DNA of 64,000 bases from positions 2,294,001 to 2,358,000 of the forward strand of contig NZ_JAUSZD010000002.1 in assembly GCF_030817275.1 (NCBI RefSeq). The letters are read 5' to 3'. The DNA comes from Paenibacillus sp. V4I7. GTDB lineage: Bacteria; Bacillota; Bacilli; Paenibacillales; NBRC-103111. The notes below the pieces were generated by a model that saw only the letters and a program-made list of their open reading frames with translations, was not told the origin of the DNA and searched no databases. Numbering within the stretch: the first letter of the stretch is position 1; every line of letters begins with the position of its first letter. This document shows positions 1 to 9,436 of the stretch, piece after piece. A program made the position numbers and the translations under genes.

Positions 1-1070
1 AGCGCGATGACTATGTCCGTGCCGTGGATGGCGCTCCTGCTTCTACGACCTCTATTGATGAAGTCAGAAACAAAATCGTTGGTGTAGCGGGGACGAAGGT
101 TAATGTTACGGTTCAACGCGGTGACAAAGAATTAACCGTCGAGATTACGCGTAAAGGGATCAATGTACCTGAAGTGTATAGCAAGAGCTTCACGAATGGT
201 GTTGGATACATTCAAATAACGGATTTCTCAAGCGATGCGGACGAGGATTTTGGTAAACAGCTTACGGATCTGCAGGCAAAAGGATTGAAATCTTTGATTC
301 TAGATGTTCGTAATAATCCAGGAGGTCTTGTGGATACGGCTCAGAACATTGCCAAGCATTTTGTCAAAGAAGGCGTTCTGATTCATACAAGAGACCGCAA
401 TGGTGTGGATGATCCAGTGTTAATCACGGGCGGAACGGAATTGTCTATTCCTGTTTACATTTTAGCCAATGAGTATAGCGCAAGCGCTTCGGAAGTGCTG
501 TCAGGCGCTCTGCAGGACTACAATGTTGCCAAAGTGATCGGTATGCAAACGTACGGCAAAGGAAGTGTACAACAACTTTATCAATTGGATAAAGACAGTG
601 CGCTGAAAGTGACGGTTGAAGAGTACTTAACGCCGAATAAGCGTAAAGTGAACAAAGTCGGGATCACACCGGACATCAAAGTGGACGGGACTTCTGCTCA
701 ATTGATTACCGCATTACAGACAGTAGGGATCACAGATATTAACGTCGAGATTTCCAAGCACAAAGTAACCTATAACGGCGTAGAAATAGGAAGTGGATTC
801 GGGAATTTCCATGAAAATGGAAAATTATACGCATCAACACGCGGCCTAGCGGCACTTGTTGGAGCTTCGATTACATGGAACGAGGCGACTCGCACGGTCG
901 ATATTTCTGATACTAAAGGAACGCATGCCATTCCTGTAGAGGCGGACAAGCTAATCATTGAAAATGGGACTAGCTACGTCAATGTTGATCTTTTCGATGA
1001 TTATTTTCCACAGCTCCAAGTGAAGGATCAAGGGGAGAATGTTTCCATCCGTGCTGTAAAGGGGAACTAA
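1..1070 (+). CDS. C-terminal processing (S41) protease, 5'-truncated
   Basis: The reading frame is open to the left edge, so the N-terminus (signal or anchor and the start of the PDZ domain) is missing. The first visible residues fit the end of a PDZ domain (RAVDG). The S41 protease core follows, with the NNPGG loop, the SASASE segment holding the nucleophile serine (about residue 153 counted from base 24) and the YGKGSVQ segment holding the general-base lysine. The last ~100 residues resemble the copper-amine-oxidase-like stalk domain that is common at the ends of Paenibacillus surface proteins. CtpA/CtpB-type enzymes cleave exported proteins outside the membrane, for example in sporulation signalling. 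Which substrate this one has cannot be read from the sequence. It ends 5 bases before mutL, so the two may share a transcript. Confidence 0.85.
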   Translation, partial: RDDYVRAVDGAPASTTSIDEVRNKIVGVAGTKVNVTVQRGDKELTVEITRKGINVPEVYSKSFTNGVGYIQITDFSSDADEDFGKQLTDLQAKGLKSLILDVRNNPGGLVDTAQNIAKHFVKEGVLIHTRDRNGVDDPVLITGGTELSIPVYILANEYSASASEVLSGALQDYNVAKVIGMQTYGKGSVQQLYQLDKDSALKVTVEEYLTPNKRKVNKVGITPDIKVDGTSAQLITALQTVGITDINVEISKHKVTYNGVEIGSGFGNFHENGKLYASTRGLAALVGASITWNEATRTVDISDTKGTHAIPVEADKLIIENGTSYVNVDLFDDYFPQLQVKDQGENVSIRAVKGN

Positions 1071-1075
1071 GAATT

Positions 1076-3121
1076 ATGGGTAAAATCCAGCTCTTAAGCG
1101 AACATATTGCGAACCAAATCGCCGCAGGGGAAGTCGTTGAACGACCTTCTTCTGTGGTGAAAGAACTCATCGAGAACTCGGTGGATGCCGGCAGTACTCG
1201 GATTGATGTGACGATTGAAGAGGGCGGTCTTCAGCTGATTCGGGTGTCCGATAACGGCTCTGGAATGGCTTTGGAAGATTGCGAATTAGCTTTTCAGCGT
1301 CATGCCACAAGTAAAATTGCGACAAGCAAAGATTTATTCTCGATACGAACATTAGGCTTCCGTGGCGAGGCTTTGCCGAGTATAGCGTCCGTGTCTAGGC
1401 TTGAGTGCGTAACTAGCTCTACGAACGATGGATTAGGTCGGAAAATTTCCATTGAAGGCGGCACGATTCGCAGTGTCGAAGAAACGGCAGCTTCACGTGG
1501 GACCGAAGTGTCAGTGAGGGAATTATTTTATAACACACCGGCACGGTTGAAATATATGAAAACGATCCAGACCGAGCTTGGCCATATCTCTGATTATTTG
1601 TATAGATTAGCGTTGGCTCACCCGGGCATCGCCTTCTCGTTGAAACATAATAGCAATCTCCTGCTTCAAACGTTGGGCAACGGAGACTTGCTACAGGTCA
1701 TCGCCGGCATTTACGGCACGGCTATCGGCAAACAAATGCTTCCTATCCAAGTGGAAAGCTTGGATTATACGATCTCGGGCTTCGTGGCGAAGCCCGAAAT
1801 GACCCGCGCGAACCGTGGCGGCATCTCGACCATTGTGAATGGTCGTTACGTGCGCAACTTCGCGCTGAATCAAGCGCTGCTGCAGGGTTATCATACCCTG
1901 CTGCCGATCAACCGCTATCCCGTGGCTGTGCTGCACATCGGGATGGATCCTGCCTTAGTGGATGTGAATGTGCATCCATCTAAGCTTGAGGTCCGCTTCA
2001 GTAAAGAAGCGGAGCTAACCGCGTTAATCGAAGCCGAAGTGAAGCGGCTATTTGGAAGGCAGGTGCTGATCCCGCAAGGGATGAAGCCAGCAGCCCCGAA
2101 AGGCGCATACGTACAAGAGCAGCTTGAGCTTACAAGAACGGTTGAGCCAGGAGCTGGATTAAGCTCATCAACGCCGGCAGTTTCAGCTGCGATACCTACA
2201 TCGCTTCCTGATTCTACGATACAACGTGTATCCGTGGATTTGGACAGCATGCTTTTTCCGCAAGTGAAGGAGGCCGTTACATCGTATCGACCAGAATCGG
2301 TGTCAACTTCCCGGCCACCTGCTGCAGAACCGCAAAGAAGCTCCACAGCTTCAGGAGTTTCTGGAGCTTCGGGAGCTTCCTATTCGAGCCGTCCGTCATC
2401 GTCATCAAACAACAGCTACTCATCTCCTGCTGTAAGCAATCCCAGAAGTACGTCCATCCAGCAGCAGCGCCGGACGAACGAAGCGTTCATGGACCTACTT
2501 CCTTCGAAACAGGAAGGCGAGGCTCCTATGCTTCCCGCTTTTCCAAGATTGGACCCGATCGGTCAAATGCATGGCACTTATTTGGTCGCCCAAAACGAAG
2601 AAGGCCTGTTCCTGATTGATCAGCATGCTGCGCATGAGCGAATTAATTATGAATATTATTACGAGCGTTTTGGCAATCCTGCTGAGGCGAGCCAAGAATT
2701 ACTCGTCCCTATTACTTTAGAGTTTACACCATCAGAAGCAGGTATTATTGCCGAGAAGCTGTCGCTTTTTGAGCAGGCAGGCGTGTATATGGAGGCTTTC
2801 GGAGGGAACACGTTTCTGGTCCGTGCGCATCCACACTGGTTTCCGTCAGGAGAAGAGAAGGGGATCGTCGAAGAAATGTGTGAGTGGGTCCTCAGCGAAA
2901 AAAAGGCTGTGGACATCGCCAAACTAAGAGAAAAGGCGGCTATTATGTGCTCTTGCAAAGCATCGATCAAAGCGAATCAAGGATTAAGTGTTCTTGAGAT
3001 GGAAACGCTGATCGACCGGCTGTCAGGGTGCCGTAACCCTTACACATGCCCGCATGGACGGCCAATCGTCGTCAGCTTTACGACTTATGAACTGGAAAAA
3101 ATGTTTAAGAGAGTGATGTAA
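1076..3121 (+). CDS. mutL: DNA mismatch repair protein MutL
   Basis: At 681 residues this is a full-length MutL. The N-terminal GHKL ATPase shows the helix with ELIENSVDAG, DNGSGM, GFRGEALPSI (near residue 93) and FYNTPARLKY. A Ser/Pro-rich linker spans roughly residues 335-480. The C-terminal dimerisation and endonuclease domain has DQHAAHERINYE (near 514), a CSCK motif and CPHGRP (near 657). These are the metal-binding motifs of nicking MutL proteins, so strand discrimination here is probably by MutL incision as in B. subtilis. mutS is not adjacent on this side; an S41 protease precedes it instead. The central part of the ATPase domain (about 1780-1930) is visibly more GC-rich than its flanks. 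Confidence 0.97.
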   Translation: MGKIQLLSEHIANQIAAGEVVERPSSVVKELIENSVDAGSTRIDVTIEEGGLQLIRVSDNGSGMALEDCELAFQRHATSKIATSKDLFSIRTLGFRGEALPSIASVSRLECVTSSTNDGLGRKISIEGGTIRSVEETAASRGTEVSVRELFYNTPARLKYMKTIQTELGHISDYLYRLALAHPGIAFSLKHNSNLLLQTLGNGDLLQVIAGIYGTAIGKQMLPIQVESLDYTISGFVAKPEMTRANRGGISTIVNGRYVRNFALNQALLQGYHTLLPINRYPVAVLHIGMDPALVDVNVHPSKLEVRFSKEAELTALIEAEVKRLFGRQVLIPQGMKPAAPKGAYVQEQLELTRTVEPGAGLSSSTPAVSAAIPTSLPDSTIQRVSVDLDSMLFPQVKEAVTSYRPESVSTSRPPAAEPQRSSTASGVSGASGASYSSRPSSSSNNSYSSPAVSNPRSTSIQQQRRTNEAFMDLLPSKQEGEAPMLPAFPRLDPIGQMHGTYLVAQNEEGLFLIDQHAAHERINYEYYYERFGNPAEASQELLVPITLEFTPSEAGIIAEKLSLFEQAGVYMEAFGGNTFLVRAHPHWFPSGEEKGIVEEMCEWVLSEKKAVDIAKLREKAAIMCSCKASIKANQGLSVLEMETLIDRLSGCRNPYTCPHGRPIVVSFTTYELEKMFKRVM

Positions 3122-3125
3122 ACCC

Positions 3126-3902
3126 GTGTTAGTGACAACTTCGTATAATCCGTCCAGTGATTTATTGGACAAAGCAGTGCGATTGGCTGCTGCGTATGGC
3201 GGCCGAGTCGTGTCCCGAAGGAAGTATTCTTTGGAACATCTTAGGAATAATTATAAGGATGATTCCGTTCTGCTTGTGACCAGAGATGAGATCAGGTACT
3301 ATGGAGATGACCAACCTGCGTACTTTTTTCATCCCAGTATGGCCCTTGTTCGTGTCAAACGTATGCAGCGAGGCGAGGCCGACTTATTAATCGAGGCTTC
3401 CGGTACAGGAATTGGCGATCATATCGTGGATTGTACAGCAGGATTAGCGTCGGATTCTATCGTGTTCTCATTTGCTGTTGGCCCACAGGGAAGCGTCACG
3501 GCACTTGAAAGCGAAAAGATTCCAGCTATGTTGATTCAAGAAGGTTTAGCCGTTTATGAATCGGAAATTCCCGAGCTTAACGAGGCAATGAGGCGCATCA
3601 CGGTTAGAAAGACACATCACCTCGCGTATTTGCAGCAACTGGCACCGCAAAGCGTAGATGTTGTCTATTTTGATCCGATGTTTCGCAGTCCGATTGAGGA
3701 ATCTCAAGCGATCTCTCATCTTAGACGCAATGCGAACGATGAAGCTGTCAGTGTGGCATCTATCGAAGAGGCTAAAAGAGTTGCACGCAAGAGCATTGTG
3801 CTCAAAGAAAACAGAGACAGTAAAGAATTTGTCCGGCTCGGGTTCGAGCATGTATTGCGATCGACGACCAAAACAACGTATGGAGTGATTCGACTGTGTT
3901 AG
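3126..3902 (+). CDS. Class I SAM-dependent methyltransferase, RsmJ-like
   Basis: This 258-residue protein has a Rossmann-type methyltransferase core. A motif-I-like DCTAGLASDS lies near residue 102, an acidic strand-2 end (ALESE) follows, and YFDPMF near residue 181 occupies the catalytic motif-IV position used by RsmJ-type rRNA methyltransferases. The substrate is therefore probably rRNA or another nucleic acid, but that is inference. Translation starts at GTG five bases after mutL stops, without a strong ribosome binding site, which suggests coupling. Its 3' end overlaps the miaA start by 7 bases. Confidence 0.75.
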   Translation: MLVTTSYNPSSDLLDKAVRLAAAYGGRVVSRRKYSLEHLRNNYKDDSVLLVTRDEIRYYGDDQPAYFFHPSMALVRVKRMQRGEADLLIEASGTGIGDHIVDCTAGLASDSIVFSFAVGPQGSVTALESEKIPAMLIQEGLAVYESEIPELNEAMRRITVRKTHHLAYLQQLAPQSVDVVYFDPMFRSPIEESQAISHLRRNANDEAVSVASIEEAKRVARKSIVLKENRDSKEFVRLGFEHVLRSTTKTTYGVIRLC

Positions 3903-4864
3903 CCCCACCAGCCAAGCCGAAATTACTCGTGCTACTAGGTCCCACGGCAGTTGGTAAGACCAAGCTAAGTTTAGAAATTGCTCAGAAGTTTGGCTGCGAA
4001 ATTATTTCCGGAGATTCCATGCAGGTGTATCGAGGTATGGATATTGGAACAGCCAAAGCGAGTGAAGCGGAGCAGATGCTTGTCCCGCATCATTTGATTG
4101 ATATTCATGATCCTTCTTATCCCTTTTCGGCGGCGGAGTTTCAAGAGCGTGTAAAGGCTTTGATTCTGGACATTCATTCACGTGGGAAGCTTCCATTTAT
4201 TGTTGGAGGTACAGGCCTTTATATCGAGTCTGTGTGTTATGATTATCAATTCACGGAAGTCAGTATGGATGAAGCGTTCCGCCAAGAGCAGGAAGCGTTC
4301 GCCACTGAGCATGGGGACGAGGCGCTGCATCAGAAGCTGCGTAAAATTGATCCTGAGAGCGCTAATCGACTTCATGCCAACGATCGTAGACGCGTAATAC
4401 GAGCTCTTGAGATTTATTATATCTCTGGTGAAACGATGACAACCCATTTGGCGTCCCAGAAAAAAGAGTCTCCCTACGAACTATGTATCATTGGATTGAC
4501 GATGGATCGTGCACGGCTGTACAAGCGTATTGAGGAACGTATCGATGCGATGATGCAGGAGGGGCTTATCGAGGAAGTTCAATCGATTCTAGCCGCAGGC
4601 TGTCCAAAACAGGCGATTTCCATGCAAGCACTCGGTTACAAAGAAATCGTCAGCTATTTGGAAGGTGAATTGAGTTTAGAGGAAGCGGTAACGCTGCTCA
4701 AGCGTGACACGCGCCGATTTGCTAAGCGCCAATTGTCATGGTTTCGGCATATGAAAGACATTCATTGGGTGGATGTGACGGAATCAGCAAATTTTTCTGC
4801 CCATTTCCAAATTATTAATGATATACTAGCAGGAAAGTTTGTACATAAAATTGAATATAATTAA
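3896..4864 (+). CDS. miaA: tRNA dimethylallyltransferase MiaA
   Basis: The enzyme transfers a dimethylallyl group to N6 of A37 in tRNAs that read UNN codons. The P-loop GPTAVGKT is at residues 15-22, followed by the family segments GDSMQVYRGMDIGTAK, DPSYPFSAAEF and VGGTGLYI. The length of 322 residues is normal. The GTG start overlaps the preceding methyltransferase stop by 7 bases, so translation is probably coupled. hfq follows after 64 bases, matching the conserved mutL-miaA-hfq neighbourhood. Confidence 0.97.
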   Translation: MLAPPAKPKLLVLLGPTAVGKTKLSLEIAQKFGCEIISGDSMQVYRGMDIGTAKASEAEQMLVPHHLIDIHDPSYPFSAAEFQERVKALILDIHSRGKLPFIVGGTGLYIESVCYDYQFTEVSMDEAFRQEQEAFATEHGDEALHQKLRKIDPESANRLHANDRRRVIRALEIYYISGETMTTHLASQKKESPYELCIIGLTMDRARLYKRIEERIDAMMQEGLIEEVQSILAAGCPKQAISMQALGYKEIVSYLEGELSLEEAVTLLKRDTRRFAKRQLSWFRHMKDIHWVDVTESANFSAHFQIINDILAGKFVHKIEYN

Positions 4865-4928
4865 CAAATACACCAATAGAAAATAGCGCCTTCTGGCGAT
4901 AGTTTCATTCCATTAAGGGGGACCACTG

Positions 4929-5168
4929 ATGAACAGATCCATTAATATCCAGGACAATTTTCTTAATCAACTACGTAAAGAAAGCATTCCCGTTACCGTA
5001 TATTTAACCAATGGGTTTCAAATCAGAGGACTAATTCGCGCTTTTGACAACTTCACGATCATCATTGACAGTGAAGGCCGTCAACAAATGGTTTACAAAC
5101 ATGCTATCTCTACCTTCACTCCACAACGCGCTGTTTCTTTAATGGCTGCTGCTGAAGCAGCAGAGTAA
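4929..5168 (+). CDS. hfq: RNA chaperone Hfq
   Basis: A 79-residue Sm-like protein that forms a hexameric ring and binds small RNAs and A-rich mRNA. The Sm1 region ([20 protein letters not shown]) and the Sm2 motif YKHAIST are present and the length is typical of Bacillales Hfq. An AAGGGGG ribosome binding site lies 9 bases before the ATG. A short Ala/Glu tail replaces the long C-terminal extension of proteobacterial Hfq. A terminator-like hairpin follows at 5241. Confidence 0.97.
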   Translation: MNRSINIQDNFLNQLRKESIPVTVYLTNGFQIRGLIRAFDNFTIIIDSEGRQQMVYKHAISTFTPQRAVSLMAAAEAAE

Positions 5169-5240
5169 TCCGCTCTTCGTTTCTCAATTTTGCAACTTTT
5201 TAATGGACTGAATCGTCTAACTGAATAGAAACTTGTGGGA

Positions 5241-5268
5241 GCAACCTTGTTTAAGGTTGTTCTTTTGT
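5241..5268 (+). terminator. Rho-independent terminator after hfq
   Basis: CAACCTT and AAGGTTG form a 7-bp stem around a GTTT loop (5242-5259), followed by a T-rich run. It lies between hfq and the penicillin-binding protein gene, so it probably ends the mutL-hfq transcript. Confidence 0.65.
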
Positions 5269-5305
5269 TGGTTACAACATAGAGAAATGAACAACGAGGG
5301 AGTCG

Positions 5306-7864
5306 ATGGATTTGGAGAAACCTACGAAAAGGCAAACAACTGCGAATACAAAGACGAAGCCGCAAGGAAGCAGCAAGGGCTCAAAGAAAAAGGGATTTAA
5401 TGTTCGCCAATTTATTATGGGTTCAATTATTGCAGCCATTCTGGCTATTATCTGTGCAATGGCTATTTATATCGTCGTTATTATGAGCGGCTTCAGAATT
5501 CTCGATAACAACATTGATAAGATTGATACGGCCAGTGAATCGACGCTTATTTATGCGCAAGAAGAAGGCAAAGATAAGCCTGCAACGGAAATTGGTAAAA
5601 TCTATAAAGGCGAAAATCGAGAAAGTGTGAACATCAAGGATGTTCCAGAGCGATTAAAGCAAGCGTTCATTGCAACGGAAGATCGTCGGTTTAACGAGCA
5701 TGCGGGTGTTGATTTAAGAGCCATTGGCAGAGCACTTGTCACAGATATTATTCATATGAGTGCTGTAGAGGGCGGGAGTACAATTACCCAGCAACTCGCT
5801 AAGAACGTATTTCTGAGTTCCGAGAAAACCGCTTTCCGTAAAGCGACGGAGATGTCAATTGCTTTTGCTTTGGATGAACGGTTTAGTAAGGATGAAATTC
5901 TTGAAAAATATTTAAATCGTATTTTCTTTGGTAGTAACGCTTACGGCATTAAAGCGGCAGCCAAGGTTTATTTCGGGAAATCCAACTTGAATGAATTAAA
6001 AGTATGGGAAATGGCTACACTCGCAGCTTTACCGAAGGCTCCGTCGAGATACTCGCCGCTTGCTCATCCTGACTTATCGAAGGAACGTCGTGCTGTCGTT
6101 CTTAGGCTGATGACCGACCAAGGCTATATTACAGAGGCCGAGCGTGCGGAAGCCGCAGCAGTGGATTATGTTCCGCCAGCAGCAGCTAGTCAAGGCACGA
6201 AGGATTACGCGTCTTTCTTGGACTATGTTGTGGATGAAGCTGAAAATATGTATGGCATCGATGAAGATGAATTGCTGACCAAAGGCTACCGCATCTATAC
6301 GACTATGAATCCGAAAGCGCAAAAAGTGATGGAGCAGACTTATGCAAATCCAAGCTTTTTCCAGAAGGATGCTTCTGATGGTCAAAAGATTCAGAGTGCC
6401 ATGGTTATTGTGGATAACAAAACAGGCGGTTTGATGGCGCTGATAGGCGGCCGGGATTACAAACAAAGAGGCTTCAGTCGCGTGTATTCCAAAAGACAGC
6501 CAGGCTCTTCGTATAAGCCGATAGCGGCTTACGGTCCAGCGTTGGAGAGCGGGAAGTATACGCCGTATTCCATCATGGATGATACGCAGACGTCTTTCGG
6601 TAACGGGACTTACTCCCCCCGTAACTATGACCGTGTGACGCATGGGCATGTAACGATGTTTGAGGCAGTCAAAAAGTCCTATAATTTGGCTCCTGTTTGG
6701 TTATTAGATCAAATTAAAGTGAACTCAGCAATTGATTTTGCCAAAAAAATCGGGGCTCCTCTCAATGAACAGAAGGACAAGAATTTGTCCATTGCGTTGG
6801 GCGGACTTACGGATGGCGTTTCTCCATTGCAAATGGCAACGGCATACACAGCTTTTGCTAACCAAGGATTGCAAAATAAAACGCATGCCATTCTACGCAT
6901 TACGGATGCGCAAGGTAAGGAAATCGCCGCTTATAAGCCAGAGAAGAAACAGGTTATTCAACCTAAAACAGCATATTACATGACGCTGCTGCTTCAGGGC
7001 GTTGTTGAACCAGGCGGTACGGGGACCAAAGCGAAATTCAATCGTCCTGTTGCCGGCAAAACGGGTACAACTGGACTGGACATCAAGGGCATTGAACAAT
7101 ATGATCGTGATGTTTGGTTTGTCGGTTATACGCCTGAATGGACAGCAGCCGTTTGGGAAGGCTTCGATAAAGTGGATGCGAAGCACTATGTCACAATCGG
7201 CAGCGGAAGCCCGTCGGCTATCTTTAAAGAAGTGATGTCGAAGTCCTTAGAAGGCCGACCTGTGACGAATTTCGTGAAGCCTGATGGCGTACCTAATCTA
7301 ACGGAACCGCCAAAAGGGATTACGGATTTAACTGCTGTGTATGCACCTGAAACGAAGGCTGTTAAATTAGTTTGGACCTCACTAGGAGAGAAGATCGCTT
7401 ATCAGCTGTTCCGGAAAGGTACCAAAGACACAGAGCCGAAGATGCTGATTCAATCGGCAACACCTGAGGTGAATGATACGACTGTTAGCAGCGAAGAGAC
7501 GTATCAATATTACGTTGTCCCGATTAATTTGGACTCAAACTTGGAAGGTGCCAAGTCAAATGTAGTTTCCGTCGAAATACCGAAGGATGGTACACTTCCT
7601 GACGGAAGCCAGCCGTCACCTTCGGTCTCGCCGTCTACATCTCCTGGTAAGGATCCTCTAGAGCCAACGCTGTCACCGGGTACGAAGCCTACGCCATCGC
7701 CCGGAAGCACCATTAAGCCTGGCGCTAGTCCGACTCCAAGTTCCAGCATCAGTCCAAGTCCTAGTCCTACTCCGTCACCGGCTAACAAGCCGGTTGATGG
7801 TACCGAGGAAAAGCCGAAGGATGGCAAGCAAAACGGGGGACAGATTATTGTGCCGAAGTTATAG
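5306..7864 (+). CDS. Class A penicillin-binding protein (PBP1A family)
   Basis: This is a bifunctional peptidoglycan glycosyltransferase/transpeptidase of 852 residues. A lysine-rich cytoplasmic N-terminus precedes one membrane segment at about residues 37-60. The GT51 glycosyltransferase domain contains EDRRFNEHAGVD (near 125) and GGSTITQQLAKN. The transpeptidase domain has the active-site SSYK (near 401), SYN (near 458) and KTG (near 584). A fibronectin-III-like segment follows at roughly 680-760. The last ~85 residues form a Pro/Ser/Thr-rich low-complexity tail, probably extended in the cell wall. All catalytic motifs are intact. Confidence 0.95.
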   Translation: MDLEKPTKRQTTANTKTKPQGSSKGSKKKGFNVRQFIMGSIIAAILAIICAMAIYIVVIMSGFRILDNNIDKIDTASESTLIYAQEEGKDKPATEIGKIYKGENRESVNIKDVPERLKQAFIATEDRRFNEHAGVDLRAIGRALVTDIIHMSAVEGGSTITQQLAKNVFLSSEKTAFRKATEMSIAFALDERFSKDEILEKYLNRIFFGSNAYGIKAAAKVYFGKSNLNELKVWEMATLAALPKAPSRYSPLAHPDLSKERRAVVLRLMTDQGYITEAERAEAAAVDYVPPAAASQGTKDYASFLDYVVDEAENMYGIDEDELLTKGYRIYTTMNPKAQKVMEQTYANPSFFQKDASDGQKIQSAMVIVDNKTGGLMALIGGRDYKQRGFSRVYSKRQPGSSYKPIAAYGPALESGKYTPYSIMDDTQTSFGNGTYSPRNYDRVTHGHVTMFEAVKKSYNLAPVWLLDQIKVNSAIDFAKKIGAPLNEQKDKNLSIALGGLTDGVSPLQMATAYTAFANQGLQNKTHAILRITDAQGKEIAAYKPEKKQVIQPKTAYYMTLLLQGVVEPGGTGTKAKFNRPVAGKTGTTGLDIKGIEQYDRDVWFVGYTPEWTAAVWEGFDKVDAKHYVTIGSGSPSAIFKEVMSKSLEGRPVTNFVKPDGVPNLTEPPKGITDLTAVYAPETKAVKLVWTSLGEKIAYQLFRKGTKDTEPKMLIQSATPEVNDTTVSSEETYQYYVVPINLDSNLEGAKSNVVSVEIPKDGTLPDGSQPSPSVSPSTSPGKDPLEPTLSPGTKPTPSPGSTIKPGASPTPSSSISPSPSPTPSPANKPVDGTEEKPKDGKQNGGQIIVPKL

Positions 7865-7935
7865 TAACTTGTTACTTATATGGAGAAACAGCAACTATTT
7901 TAGTTTTAACTGTAACTTGCTATATAATAAAACTA

Positions 7936-7954
7936 GACCCGCAATTCGCGGGTC
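7936..7954. repeat. 7-bp inverted repeat between PBP and cyclophilin genes
   Basis: GACCCGC and GCGGGTC flank the spacer AATTC. No T-run follows on the plus strand. On the minus strand a T-rich stretch would follow, but no minus-strand gene lies there, so its role as a terminator is uncertain. Confidence 0.4.
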
Positions 7955-7993
7955 CCACACTAAACCTACATACTATTGACGGAGGAATTTTCA

Positions 7994-8725
7994 ATGAACG
8001 TGCCTTTCAACATCCTTAAACCTACTAAGCTTCTCCCGCTTACGTTGATCGCGTTAACTTTAATCGCGTCGGCCTGCGGCAACAAACCTACTGAAACTGC
8101 CGGCGGCACAGCAACGCCTAAGAGCGGTGCAACGGCACCTGCTGCTTCTTCTGCAGCATCACCAGCGGCATCGCCAACTGCAGCTCCTAAGCAATGGAGC
8201 AAAGCGCCAGATATGACGATCGATCCGAACAAAACGTATCAAGCTGAAGTAACAACGTCTAAGGGAACGTTTACCATTGATCTGTTTGCTAAGGAAGCTC
8301 CGAAGACCGTTAACAATTTTGTGTTCCTGTCCAAAGAAGGCTTTTATAACAATGTGACGTTTCACCGCATTATTAAATCGTTCATGATTCAAACAGGAGA
8401 TCCGCTTGGAACAGGCAGAGGCGGCCCCGGCTACAAGTTTGCAGATGAGCTGAAAACTTCGCATAAATATGAACCCGGCATTGTCGCGATGGCGAATTCC
8501 GGTCCTAATACGAATGGCAGTCAGTTTTTCATTTGTTCGGGAGAAGATTGTGCAAAAAGTTTAAATCAACAACCTAACTATTCAATTTTCGGTAAAGTAA
8601 CACCAGAGGGTATGGCAACCATAGCTAAAATTGCCGAAACACCTGTTGAGATGGGTGGCGAATCCTCACCAAGCAAGCCAAAAGAAAAAGTAACGATTAA
8701 CGCGATCGCCATTAAAGAAAAATAG
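7994..8725 (+). CDS. Cyclophilin-type peptidyl-prolyl isomerase lipoprotein
   Basis: This 243-residue exported protein begins with a basic, hydrophobic signal ending in a lipobox-like IASAC, so the cysteine is probably lipidated and the protein anchored outside the membrane. An Ala/Ser/Thr/Pro-rich linker leads to a cyclophilin domain from about residue 75, with FHRII, GDPLGTGRGGPGY and NGSQFFI. Cyclophilins accelerate proline cis-trans isomerisation; this one would act on secreted proteins. The ATG at 7994 was chosen because GGAGGA sits 8 bases upstream, which rules out an in-frame TTG at 7976. Confidence 0.9.
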   Translation: MNVPFNILKPTKLLPLTLIALTLIASACGNKPTETAGGTATPKSGATAPAASSAASPAASPTAAPKQWSKAPDMTIDPNKTYQAEVTTSKGTFTIDLFAKEAPKTVNNFVFLSKEGFYNNVTFHRIIKSFMIQTGDPLGTGRGGPGYKFADELKTSHKYEPGIVAMANSGPNTNGSQFFICSGEDCAKSLNQQPNYSIFGKVTPEGMATIAKIAETPVEMGGESSPSKPKEKVTINAIAIKEK

Positions 8726-8771
8726 AATATCATATTCTAAACATTGAAGGATGGATAGGAGAGAGAACCGC

Positions 8772-9431
8772 GTGAAAAAACCATGTTTATTATTCCATGG
8801 ATTCACCGGTGGACCTTATGAGGTTGAGCCGTTAGCTCGGTATTTACGTGAACGCGGGCAGCTTTGTGAGGTTCCGAGACTCCCATGGAACGGAGAATCC
8901 CATCAACAATTAAGAGCATCGCATTGGGAAGATTGGGTACGCGAAGCTGAAGAGCATGCGGAGAGAATGACGATCCAGTATGGGACATTTGATATGGTAG
9001 GCTTCTCGATGGGGGGGCTGCTGGCCGCTTATTTATCTGTTCGATATCCAGTTCGTAGACTGATCCTTTTGAACACGGCAGTCATTTACGTCAGTCCTAG
9101 AAGAATGCTGGATGTCATTCGAGATGAGTGGAAGTATCAAAGGAAAATCAACTTTATGAAAGCGAAATCCACGCCGCTACGAGCTACCTGGCAGTTTACG
9201 CGACTTGTTCGGCATTTGAAACCAGAACTAAGTCAGGTAAGCATACCAACACTCATCGCTCAGTCTGAAAAAGATCAGGTAATTCATCCGCAAAGTGCGC
9301 GATACATCTATAGTAAGCTTAAAGGACAGCGCGAGCTTCATTGGCATTCCAGATCTAATCATTTGATATGTCTGAGTGAGGATGCAGGCACGTTGTTTCG
9401 TCAAGTTAGTGCATTTTTGGATAAGGAGTAG
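8772..9431 (+). CDS. Alpha/beta hydrolase (carboxylesterase-like)
   Basis: A 219-residue serine hydrolase. HGFTGG near the N-terminus forms the oxyanion region. The nucleophile Ser79 lies in GFSMGG, with an acidic residue in SEKDQ (about 168) and a histidine in SNHL (about 197), completing a triad. Size and motifs resemble small carboxylesterases and monoacylglycerol-lipase-like enzymes (Est30/YvaK type). The natural ester substrate is unknown. The GTG start was preferred over an ATG 21 bases upstream because AGGAGAG is correctly spaced only for the GTG. Confidence 0.85.
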   Translation: MKKPCLLFHGFTGGPYEVEPLARYLRERGQLCEVPRLPWNGESHQQLRASHWEDWVREAEEHAERMTIQYGTFDMVGFSMGGLLAAYLSVRYPVRRLILLNTAVIYVSPRRMLDVIRDEWKYQRKINFMKAKSTPLRATWQFTRLVRHLKPELSQVSIPTLIAQSEKDQVIHPQSARYIYSKLKGQRELHWHSRSNHLICLSEDAGTLFRQVSAFLDKE

Positions 9432-9436
9432 CAAGG

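Noticed and set aside
6074..6649. Minus-strand ORF of 191 aa
   Set aside because: It is antisense to the penicillin-binding protein's coding sequence and shows no domain or translation signal.
7936..7954. Plus-strand terminator after the PBP gene
   Set aside because: The inverted repeat is good but is followed by CCACAC rather than a T-run, so it was recorded only as a repeat.
7976..7993. Upstream TTG start for the cyclophilin lipoprotein
   Set aside because: It would place the ribosome binding site inside the coding region and add polar residues before the signal peptide.
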